NCBI RefSeq assembly: GCF_000004195.4
Contig: NC_030680.2
Location: forward strand, 138,879,545-138,943,544
From: Xenopus tropicalis
Taxonomy: Eukaryota > Chordata > Amphibia > Anura > Pipidae
Length of the DNA: 64,000 nucleotides
Direction: 5' to 3'
In this document: positions 39,201-51,200 of the stretch, in pieces
Numbering within the stretch: position 1 is the stretch's first letter
How the letters are laid out: every line of letters starts with the position of its first letter
The notes under the pieces: model-generated
Database searches by the model: none
Told to the model about the DNA's origin: nothing
Seen by the model: the letters and a program-made list of their open reading frames with translations, nothing else
Made by a program: the position numbers and the translations under genes

Positions 39201-42200
39201 AATCCTGAAAAAAAGGGATTAACACTGCATTAGCACAGTGGGTCAGATCTACACTGCCACATTCATCTGTGGTCTAGAAATATAAAATGGGTCCAGAGCA
39301 GCTGTTCTGTCTTTTATATCCAACCATTACATAGAGTCTAGGTAATTTCTTTACAAGACAGTCCTATAGAGCCACAGTATGGTTATCCCTGTTCCATAGT
39401 TGCCCTGGAGAGGAACAACTTACAGCATGTAAGTACATGAAATCATCTTAAGTGCAAATGCATGGAACACCTGCAGATTCAGAAGTGAAGAGGAGCCACA
39501 GCCCCATACACTTGTAGTTCCAATCATTCGGGCTGTTAGTGATAACTAATGAACAATAGAAGTGTATGGCCACTGACACAGTATGCATATGGGTGGCCCG
39601 CAGACTTGTTAGTCAGATACCATAGAGCAGGGATCCCCAACCAGTGACTCATGTGAACCAGTGGCTCATGTGACCAGTGAACATGTTGCTCAACACCCCC
39701 GTTGATTTTGCTTTCAGTGGCCTCAGAGCAGGGTGTCCAATTTTAAATCTCTGGCTTACAGGTGAGGTTTGGAAGCAGAGAGACACAGTTTTACTCCGAG
39801 CAGAACCTCCAGCAGGCCTACAGTCCACATGAGGCTACCAAATAGCCAATCACAACCCTTATTTGGCACCCCAAAGAACTTTTTTCATGAACACTTCCTA
39901 CATCTGAGTGTGACTTACAAGTAAAGAAAATGGTTGGGGATCCCTGCCATAGAGGATATGCTAGGGTACAGTCACTAAAGGCCGAGGATTGAATAGCACC
40001 AGGCTAAAGGTTCGACATCTATAATAGTAATGATTCAGGCCTTTAAAGTTCTCACAGGAGCTCTCCATACTGGTTTTTGTCATGAGTGCCAGTGACACTG
40101 CACATGCTCAGAGGTTGGCCTGTCATAGAAGCTGATGTTACAAGGCTGAAATTGATATTGTATATATACAGTATAGTGTGAGTGGGTCCCTAAGCTCATG
40201 TAAGTGACAGCAGCACAGAGTATGTGCAGGGAATCAGCAGAAAAGAAGATGGGGGGGCTACTGGGGCATCTTTGGAGGCACAGATCTTCCCTGCTAAAGG
40301 GCTGTGGGTGTCTTGGGCTGGTAGAGAAGCCCAAAACACAATGTACAACATTTCTGCCCTACTTCTTTAGTTAGGCTTTAGTTCTCTTATAAATAAATGA
40401 ATATCTGTTGTTGGTTCTCCTCTGTAATATGTTGCCTGTGCTCATTTTTCCTAAATTATGCATTTAAATATTTTTTATTTTACGAAGATTTCCTGCATCA
40501 CAGTCTTGGGGAGAATTCCGCTATTAATCTAGATGTAAAGCAAAAGACAAGAGAACACCCATTATATGCTACAATTGCCGTTTTGTATTGCAAATGCCTA
40601 CTTGCCTGTTTCCAGTTGAAAACAAGACCTTCTGCAGAATAGCCCCGATCCTTGTAATCCTTGAAAAACTCACAGCCTGTGAAGAGAGTAATGAAGATTA
40701 ATGAAGCCCATTTCATGCGTGATCAGGCTTTAACAGGTATAAATGGAGAAAGCGCAACGAAGTATTTCTTTTTAAAATGGCTGAAGTCAAAATACGGTGG
40801 GGCCATTTGTCAGCTGAACTTGGAGAGGAAGACTGCTGCGCAATCAGGGGTGAACCTTGTGAGGCTGATAAATGAGCCTCATAGGGAAACATACACTTTT
40901 CCTTAATGACCCAAAAATACCCATTAAATAATTAGGGATGCACTGAATCCAGAATTTGGTTCGGGATCTTTGTGTCTGGCTGAACCCAATTAGAATCCTT
41001 AAAATCACGTGATTTTGGTTACATGAACACCAAAGTAAACATTTTTAAGAGCATGCGCCACACATGTTTCTGTTTAACCCTTTCATAGCTTAATTTCCAT
41101 ATGCAAGTTACGATCAAGTTCAGTATTCAGCCGAACCTTTCACAAAGGATTTGGGTATCGGCCGAACCCAAAAATAATGGATTTGGTGCATCCCCAAATA
41201 ACAGCAGTATAAAGCATCATAGTTAATCATATTTAATAAACACATAAAAGGGAGCTACCATATAGCTTTCTCTCCAGCTGCAGATACTTATTGGGACCCC
41301 TCCCCCCCAGGCCCCTGCATTGGTCCCCCAGTAGTTATGCAATAATGTATTTTTTTAATCTATAAATAAATGGTACCGCACTTCCTTATTAACTTACCAT
41401 CCTAGGAAAATACATTTTATGGCACTGGTGGTCAGAGACCTTATTGCTGACACCATAACATGTAAGTTTCCTGGTTTATTGATTTATGGAAACCCTGTGT
41501 GTTTGCTGGCAACAGACAGCATGGTAGGACCAAAGAACCAGGGCCGGATTTGAAGTAAGGTCCCCCAAGGCCGACCCCTTTGGCCCAGACCACCTCCTCC
41601 TCCCTCCCCTCCCATGCTGCCCCTAAATTTGTGCCGCCCTAGGCCCAGGCCTTTGTAGCCTAGCCAGGTGTAGGGTAATGCACTTCTCATGCAGCATTTT
41701 GTTACCACGATTGTTTAAAGGAAAAATTACAGAGACAAAACAATTACCAATTACTTCCCAATGAAGCATAAAAAAATTAATGGCACAAATGTATGACTGC
41801 CTCCCAAAATGTGCCTTATATAGGTTATACGCCAGGGCTTCCTTTATGCAGGGATTTGCATCATCTACTGTACAATGATTAAGGGGTCTGCAACATTACC
41901 CGCCATTTTGTATCAATCAAGAGCTGACCATGATGAAAACAAGTAATGTACCATCTCACCTGGATAAGGAACAGATAGGAGAGTGAAGTCTGAATAACGC
42001 TGAGCTTTATCCACCTTCTCAGATGAGGTCACACTACAGGGAAAATATTATATATACCGTAAATGTAAATAGCAAGAGAGATATACAAGGCAATAAAAAA
42101 ATACCAAGATACCAATTATAGTATCTTAGCCCTAAGAAACTGTGAAAAAGGTGTGTCCTGGTATCTTCGACTAATTTAACATGAACACAAGGAACGATTT

Positions 42201-45200
42201 GTACATCTTCTCTACCAACAGTCCCATTACTGAGCTTTCTTTCTTTTTTTTTTTTAGCATTTGGGGATTAAGGAACTGCTATAGTATATGTGGATACCTT
42301 TTGTTTTAAAGGGTAAGTAAAGACTTATAAAGATGGCCTTGTTTGATTATTATTATGACATTTTGGCCCTCTGCCTCCCCTAACCCCTGGGTATGCTGCA
42401 TGTTTCATGTTTATATAGATTGTAAGCTCTACGGGGCAGGGACCTCCTTCATCTTGTGTTTCTGACTCTTATTGCAACTGCACCTTGTATTTATTGTATT
42501 TATTGTTGTACTTTGTATTTATCCATTATCTTTTGTATTTATCCATTATCTTTAACCCCCTGTCTGTATTAATGAATTCTACTGTACAGCGCTGCATACA
42601 TAAGTAGCGCTTTATAAATAAATAAAGATATACATACATACATACATATACATACATACATACATGTTCTAGGGCACCACCCCAGGGTTCTGGTGCATAA
42701 ATGCATCAAGTACCCAGCCCTTACAGTGGCCAGTTGTACATGTTCTAACCCTGGGGGAATTAAAAAATCATGAAAGTAAGTAGGGATTAAATGAGAACTA
42801 ACTTAAAGGGATTCTGTCATGATTTTTATGGGGTACTTTTTATTTCCAAATTACACTGTTTACATAGCAAATAATTCACTCTGCCATTTAACATTTTATT
42901 CTTGAACCAACAAATGTTTTTTTTTTAGCTGTAATATTGGTGTGTAGGCGCCATCTCAGTGCATTGTGCCTGAGTCTGAGCTTTCAACCAGCGCTACACA
43001 TTAGAACTGCTTTCAGCTAACCTATTGTTTCTCCTACTCCCATGTAACTGGAGGAGTCCCAAGCCGGACTTGGATTTATTACTATTAAATACTATTCTGA
43101 TACCTACTGGGAGCTGCTATCTTGGGTTTACATTCCTTTTAAAGGAGGCATATCCTATAAAAATTAACAATGTACCAGTGAATTATACTTCTCTAGATAT
43201 AGAAGGAATTTGCTAAAAAAGTTGTGTTTTGGACTGATTTATTGAGAAATTCCACAAAAAACACCACTAGCCCCGCCCATCCGTTCCACTTCCTGCTGGC
43301 TGAATTCTCTGGATGAGCTGGGGAGCCGGCGGCACTCAGTACAGTACACTGCACTGTAGTATAGGAACCAATCAGCAGCTAGGCTGACCTGATAGGGAAC
43401 TGAAGCCTGTCTTTGCTTGTGGGAGTGCAGGGCTGTGAATGTCTCTCCCCCTCCTACTGTGCTTCTGGCAGGGACCATTAGGACACGCCCACTCTTCATT
43501 TCACACTGGACGGAGAAGTGATAGGATTTATAGGGAGCTCCAATAAAGGGGCCATTGTTACAGATAGGGTTAATGTTTAGCCCAAAGGGAAACCAGCACC
43601 ATATATTATTCATAATTGCCTACAAAATTAGCATTTTTCCCATTTATCCAATATGTCTCCTTTAAGATGAATAGGGCTTCTGGCTGTGGCAGGTATCACA
43701 GTGGTCCTGTGCCGTAACATTTGTCAGGCATCTTTAAAGGGCCTTTACTTGCAGTGATAGTACTGCACAGTATCATAAAACTGGCACAACCATCCCATTA
43801 GTTGGAGGACAATTGATAAAGGTTGGCATTGAAAAAGAAGTGGAAATACACAATTACGAGAAAAGAAAAAAATACAAACTTACTTTAATCCAAACTTCAC
43901 TTTTTTGTTTTCAACCATCAGGTCACAGATGTATCGGACAGAGAGGTATCGTAACAGCTTAATGTCATGGCCTCTGACTTTGTCGAAGAGTTGGGAGTCT
44001 CCATTTCTTAAAATACAAAATAACACCATCATTATTTAATAAAAGCACAAAAGAGAAAGATAAGAATATAGTTAATGTTACATGTCAAATGAAAAGGTGA
44101 AGAAAATGCCAGTTAACTGCAATGACATTCGTCTTTGAACCTTTTCTTTCACCAAATCCCTCAGCTCTCAATACGATTCTAAATTTGTGCCTAAACATGT
44201 TACTACATTTAAACCGATCATGCAGCCGGATGTTCTGGATAATGTGGGTGTTGTAAAAGAGTACATAGGTCTGATTAGCAGCTAGTTGGCATTTCAGTTT
44301 CTAAAGCTGAATGATGAGGGGTTTATACAGCCATTGCTGTACAAATCATAGTAAAACCTGGTATTAGGATTGAACATCAAAAAGGGTATAGCTTCACAGC
44401 ACAGAGCTCCTCAGCACAAAAAAAAAAGTTCAAGTCCATCCACAATGTGTGAGCACCCTGTGCATGGGATCTGCAAATCACGCAAATTCCCCCATCACCC
44501 TCAATTGCCCCCACCCATCTGTCCTTGCCAAGTCCCCTGCCCCTTATACCTAGCTCTTGGGTGACATTGCCACTTTGTTTCCTACTAATAAAAATAGAGA
44601 TTTGACAGCTGTTTGAATTTCCTACCCACCCAGGTCACATGGGGGGGTGTATGTAAAGAGACGAGTCACAGGCAGAGCAAGTGATGCGAGGAGAGAAGGA
44701 AGTGAGCATGGTCACGGCAATGGGACACACTACGCTTTACAGCCTAAGGTGTGTAATTTCAAAATCCGGCCCTGCTGCTCTTCTCATACTGAATGGTCTA
44801 ATACTTTCAACATATTCAGACTGTCTGACAGGTCTGCATAGCCTGATATTAGTATCTGACTGTTAGCCAAGGGGCCGAATGATTGGATCAGCCCAAAAGT
44901 AGGTTGCCATATCTAAGAATGATCCTCTTGATTCACAACCTAGTCAGATGAGTGGATCTATTAGTGTATTGCCAGCTTTACTTATTAATTTCTGGGCTAG
45001 CTGCTTCCCTGATGTCTTAGTGACTGTATATGCTGCATTCATAAGCTGGATGCAAGATGGGGGTTATAACTCAAAGAGCTTCTGGGACAGTTTAGGTGGA
45101 TTTTACTCAAGATGTGACACAATTAACACGGGGCAGAATCTAAAAAAAGCTCCTTGCTTGCTCACTAGAGTTCCTGAGTGAAGGGTTAATGCAACATGGT

Positions 45201-48200
45201 CTCAGTCACACTGTTTGATTGGATTTGATTTTAAATGCACTACAGACTTAGAATGCTAATAGGCAGTGTAAGAATCAAATATGAGGGGCCTTGAATTGGC
45301 ATGTGAGCTTACATATTTTGCCCAAAGTGTGGTACTACCATCTCATTTTATTATTAAAAGGCAACCAGAGTGTTATCAGTCTCTCTCCTTCATTTTATGT
45401 ACAAATAATGGCTTTTTATTGTTTCTAGCAGCTGGTCAACTCCAAAAGGTGGGTCAGGCTGAGCGATGGCACAAGGGTGCTTCTAGCAGCTGTTCAGCGC
45501 CACAGTGTGGGTTAGACCGAGCACTGGTGACTTCTTTTTGTGTTTCATGGACAGAATCTAAGAAACTAAGAAAGCTAAACATGCACTTCAACTAGTAGGT
45601 ATCCCTGGCATTCCTTTACCTTGTGTGTCATTGTGGACATATATATAAGAAGTCTTCCCTGTGAGTCTGATACAAATGTTTTGATGGATTTATTGAACAG
45701 AAAAATCACCCAATTTCTTGCACTTGAACATCCAGGTACCAGAGTACAGTAGTTTTAAAGCCCTTTGTAATGACAGTAGGATAAACACACAACCAGCACA
45801 ATCACAACTCTACATGCACAAAGCTGCAGGTCAGTGCGTTTCAGCTGACATACAGACCTGGCCGCTGCATCCTCTTCTGCAACCTCTGTGTCTGCCCAAG
45901 CGTCATCTGAGCCTCCTGTAAAAAACCCAGACATACAGTTTATATAGCAGTAATTCATTCTTTATTTCGTACACTCAATGTGGAAGTCATTTAATGTACA
46001 TACCACATCACATGGAATGAATAAAAGCAGAAGAGCACCCTAAATGTAGAGATTAAACCTTTTGAACTCATTAGTCACGTTCTTTCACGTCTCTATTTTC
46101 TGATTCAAACTTAATGCCACGGACACATGGAGCCGACTGTACACTTCCCTCGGTATCCACAAAAAAAGCAAAACCATGCATTTTTTCAGCAATATCCACT
46201 CAACGTAGCTCCAAAGAGGACAACACCATGCCTGTGAATGGAGCTACAGGAAAGAGTGCAGGAAAGTGGATCTGCTTTCCTCTGTCTGTGTACAAAACAC
46301 AGGAGGAAGAAAAACTGACAATCCACTCTGTGTGCCCCTGGCCTAAGGGCTCTTGTCACGGGCGACTAATCTCCCCGAATTACCATCCCACCGGCGAAAA
46401 TGTAAGTCGCCGGTGGGATGGTAGTTCGGGGAGATTAGTCGCCCGTGACAAGGGAGATTTGTCGCGGGCGACTAATCTTCCCGTGTGCCAGAGCCCTAAA
46501 GGATATTTAGTAAGTATAAAAGGAAATGTGCTTGGCTGTTTGAATAACTAGCTATAAAGCCATAACCTTGTTTGGATTGACCACTTTTCCTGACATAAAA
46601 TCTACAGAGCTGGCTGTCAAGGACCCGATTACCAACTCTATAGGATTTATGTCTCTAGGTTGCTTTTTGATCTATGGCACACTATGTAATGTATATGAAA
46701 TACACCTCCCCCCCCCCCCCTCAGAAATGGAGGTAAACTAGGTAGTAAGGAGTATTGTGCAAATATAGTATGTAATATCTGGAATATTTAAGACATGTAC
46801 TGTGTTGCTAATGTTCTGCTTTTGGAATGCCACACATACCTGAGAATATGTAGTTATACCCAGTCCGGCCGTATAGCTCCCCCCATCCAGCCAGTGTTGC
46901 TGATCTACAGATATGCTGTGAAAAAGAGAAAAAAAAATAATCCTATATTATCATCAGCTGGTGTCAGAATTAGAATCACATTGACCAAATATTTACTGAA
47001 CATTGTTTGCCTATGTCAGAAGAGAGAAGAGATTTGTGCAACCCCTGGGATTACCTTGAGCTGAGGCAGAAAGGGCAGACGCTTGATCCCACATCGCTCA
47101 GTCTGCTGCCTACACAGGTGAAACAGTGCTCTGCTCCAGTGTCATAACTATCTATTCAGCAGACCCCATAGTCAGGGGGGCCTGACACAACCAAATTATG
47201 CTGCTGCCCTGCTCCTAACGTGCATATGGTGCGAGCAACGACTTTGCCTTTAGGACACCATCAAGTTGAATAGAAATGTGTGTTTAACAACTATACAGAA
47301 GTGTTATGCTGTGAGTCTGATATAATGCAACATGCTAGATTCTAAGGGACACACACACAGAGATATACACAGCCAAAAAAGGACACTATTGTGCACTATT
47401 TAAAGGAGAACTAAACCTAAATGAAAATGAATAGAAATGCTGTATTTTATATACTGAAATTACGCTTTAGTTCTCCTTTAAACGAGACCAGTAAGTTTGG
47501 TGATCTCTGCAAACACATACACCAACGATAATTTTACCTTTCCCTTATAAAGGATGACCGGACAGACAAATCGGCCCCGGCATCGCGCCATCTTGCTCCG
47601 GTTGACCAGGTCTTGCAACTTGCTGACTTGCACGGTGCTCTCAAACCTGTTTATAAAACCCACAAACACTATGAAGAGATTGTCTGTGCCTTATACATGT
47701 CTCATCAAAACACTAGGCTCATGAAATAACACCCTCTGCAGCAGCTGGAACATCCCTGGCCAGTATCGAGAGTTGGGCCAGCCTGCCAGGATACCAGGGA
47801 ATATCCTATCATGCCTTTCTTTAGGATACTTCATCATTTTATTTATATATACTAGACTGATAATCCTGCAACCCTGATGGATCGAGGATTATTGATCTGG
47901 ATGGATAGCAAGCAAACAAGAGCTGTAGATCTCTGCAACTCATCTTCACTTCCTGCTGTTCTGATCATTTTGGCGGCTGACCCAAATAAACAGAACAATA
48001 CACAGGTACCCATATGTGCGTGTATGGCCCTTTGTATGGTTGCCATCTGTTCTGTCTGTATGCTGATGGGTCAGAGCACCTATGGGCTGATCAGTTGGAA
48101 TAATATGTGGCAGACAATGTATGGGCACATTCTGTATCCTTCTGACTAGCAAATGTTAATTTTAGGGGGAAAACCACTAATAATTTCTGATACAGGCAGG

Positions 48201-51200
48201 ATAAAATGACATATATTTTGCTGATGAGGACATATTTGCATGTACATACAGTGTCTGCCGCCCCATCTGTAGAGAAATGCTGCCCCCTTTCTGCACACTA
48301 ATGTACATGCTGGCACTAAATTACACCGCACTGCTGTGTAGCCATCTTGCTGTGTGTGTGTGTTTATTGGCTGTGATTGGAGGAGGAAGGTCAGCGGGGG
48401 GAGTGCCAATGCTCCAGATCGGCAGTGCCCACCTCATTTTTATATATTTATATTCACATATCTGTATCCATCATTATCAAAGCAAAAAATCATTTTTAGC
48501 AACTGCTGTAGCCTGGGTGCTCACAATGATCCTATAAATAAGAAGTCAGGAAGCACATCAACGTTTAACTTGGCCTTAAATTCTTTCAGCATCTTTTTTT
48601 GGTAACACTTTTGGTAACATCAGGTTAATGCTACGATCAATAAACTATAAATGATAGAGTGTATAAGCAGTATTCTTTCACGTACATGTTTTTGTCTTCC
48701 ACCGTGCTCTCGTACTCCAGAAACACGATCTGCCTGGGGTAATGGCTGCACAGCTCCCCGCTGGCATTCTGGATGATGCTGAAACAATAGTCTTTGCTGA
48801 ACAGTTCTAAGCAGCGCTTCTCGATTCTCTCTACCTGAAAGACAAAGAACAGTTTTATAGCGCGTGCTTGTCCTTTACTTAGTTATACGTTTTATGGTCT
48901 TCCATCAGTTGTTGGTTGAAGGGCTGGTTGGGGTATGTAATGAACGCTGTGTTATCACATTAGGTTGCAAGGCACGGCTCTCTGCTGTAAACTAAAACTC
49001 CCAGCATCCTCAGCCAGCTTATAAAAGCTAAAACTTCATGGCCCTACCCCCTAAATCTATTTCCTTTCAAGTTGAAAGCACGTGGGTATAGCATCCTACA
49101 CATAAAGATCACTCCTACTTTGTCCAATGGCATTTATACATAAATGTGGGGGTGGCCATATTGGACATCTCTCAGCTGAAGAATACCCCATAGGCACCAA
49201 GCATACAGCTTCATCAGAATGCCTTACCAAAATATGAAAACTACCCCTATCCTGAAAACTAGAGAATAAAAATAATTCATGTAAATTGCAAAAGTGCTCA
49301 GCAGAGCAATTTTACATTCATTTGTATCATGAGTGATTAAAACAGCCAGGTTTCAAGTAGGACAAAAATTGTTGTTCCTCTGCATCCAATGGGGCCCCAT
49401 GGGGTTTGATAAAGTTGCTATTATGATCTTTTTACATTCCTGCAACATCATTACCCCCACATCTCTATCTCTTTCACACATTTATGTGATTATTAGTAAG
49501 AAGCCCTCATGCATTCGTAAAACATATATTGCTGTACAATTAGGAGCTAATTCACTAATGTAGGTGCTAATTTTTGTCAGTGCAGTTAACAGTAGAGTCC
49601 TGCAGCAGGTCGGGTACCTGTGGGTTACCCACAAGAAATGCGGGTACCCTGCGGGTTGTGTGTAGGATATTTCAGATGCGGGTCTGTGGATCAGGGGTTG
49701 GTTAGCAGGTCTTATCTATATTTCTTATTTAATATTATACAATCTATATTATCTATTTTTATTTAAAAAAAAATTCTACCCCCTGCCCACTGATGATGTC
49801 ACTTCTGGTTTGCAGCAACAGCACTTCCTGTTTAATGGTAGTCAGTGGGTCCAAGTGGGTAGAAATGTAAGTTGGGGGTCCAGGTCATGGGTCGGGTTTC
49901 AAAAATTGGTTCCGCACAGGATTCTCCCTAATAGCAACCAAGTTAGACAATGAAAGTAACTATCCGATTGGTTGCTGTGGGTGACTGCTCCGGCACTATT
50001 TAGAGCCTTAATAGTAAATAAGCACATTTGTTTTAGCACCTGTAACACTGCTGGTACAGAAAGTGAGAAATACCAACAAAATGTAGCATTGCCTTGATGT
50101 GAGCAATGTCCCCTGATTTGTTTTAGTGCTTGTTCTATGGAATTAAAAAACATAACAAAGGTCAAGTCACACATAGATTCACATTAATTATTCACTACAG
50201 GCTTTCGACATGTAACTTACACCAAATAAAGCAGAGACAGGCAACCTGTGGCCCAATGGGGTTATGTCGTTGCAAGTCCCAGTACAAGAAGGGATACTAT
50301 TATTTTCCTCCTACAGTTTTAACCCAGGTTTTAAATGGTTTCTGAGGAGCAGCAATTCAAAGTATTTCCCTGTTGGTGCTGTAAATTCTATCTACAGTGC
50401 TGTGCAGACTCACTAATACTGGCCATTAGGGTTGCCACCTCTTGTAGCTTCTAATACTGGCCAAAGTGGGGGCGTGTCTACGAAAGGGCGGGTTGATGAC
50501 ATCGGGGGCCAGGTCATGACTCGATGGAGGTGGAGTTGTGATGTCACCAGCTAGGATCTTAGGAGTATATTTATCATGCTGTGTAAAAAGTGGAGTAAAG
50601 GTCCCCATACACAGCTGATTCTAGCTGCCGATATCGGTCCCTTAGACTGTTACCTTGCCAGTAAATTTGTAATACTGACCCCAGCCTTGACTGGTATTTT
50701 ACAAACTAGGCAGGCCTTGTGGCAACCCTACTGGCTATACACGGATACATTACCTTTGGCCAACTATATTACCCCAAAGGCCAAACGGATATCTCGATAG
50801 CAGATATCGTCCGGGCAAGATGGCTCTTCTGGTGCCACAAATAGGCAAATACAGGAAATAAAAACAAATTGGCACACAATATATAGGGCAGATGGGAAAG
50901 AAACAAAACTGGTTCGGGCTTCGTTTGCGAGTGTGTCAGTGGAGTCTCAGGGAAAAAGGAAGAAAGAGAAAGAAGTGCTCTTGTGCGGGTTTCAATATCT
51001 ATCCCCTCTATAGTGGGTTTGTGATATGTTCTATAAGCTGTTCCCTAACGGGTCGGTATTACAAGGGAGTTGCTTGCTGTTTGCTATATACATATGATCA
51101 AGATGTACAAATATATACACGGCCGGAACAAACATTTGACTAACAAACATTTCATCCCCGGGGTGATGACAAGAGGCCATATACAAAGAGTACAATAGAG

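Noticed and set aside
43239..43613. 124-codon minus-strand ORF
   Set aside because: It lies wholly inside a TTAA MITE, has mixed composition and no domain.
48681..48690. Alternative mtmr14 exon 2 donor GTGAAA
   Set aside because: Using it would add three bases and break the join to exon 3, whereas GTACGT gives the correct phase.
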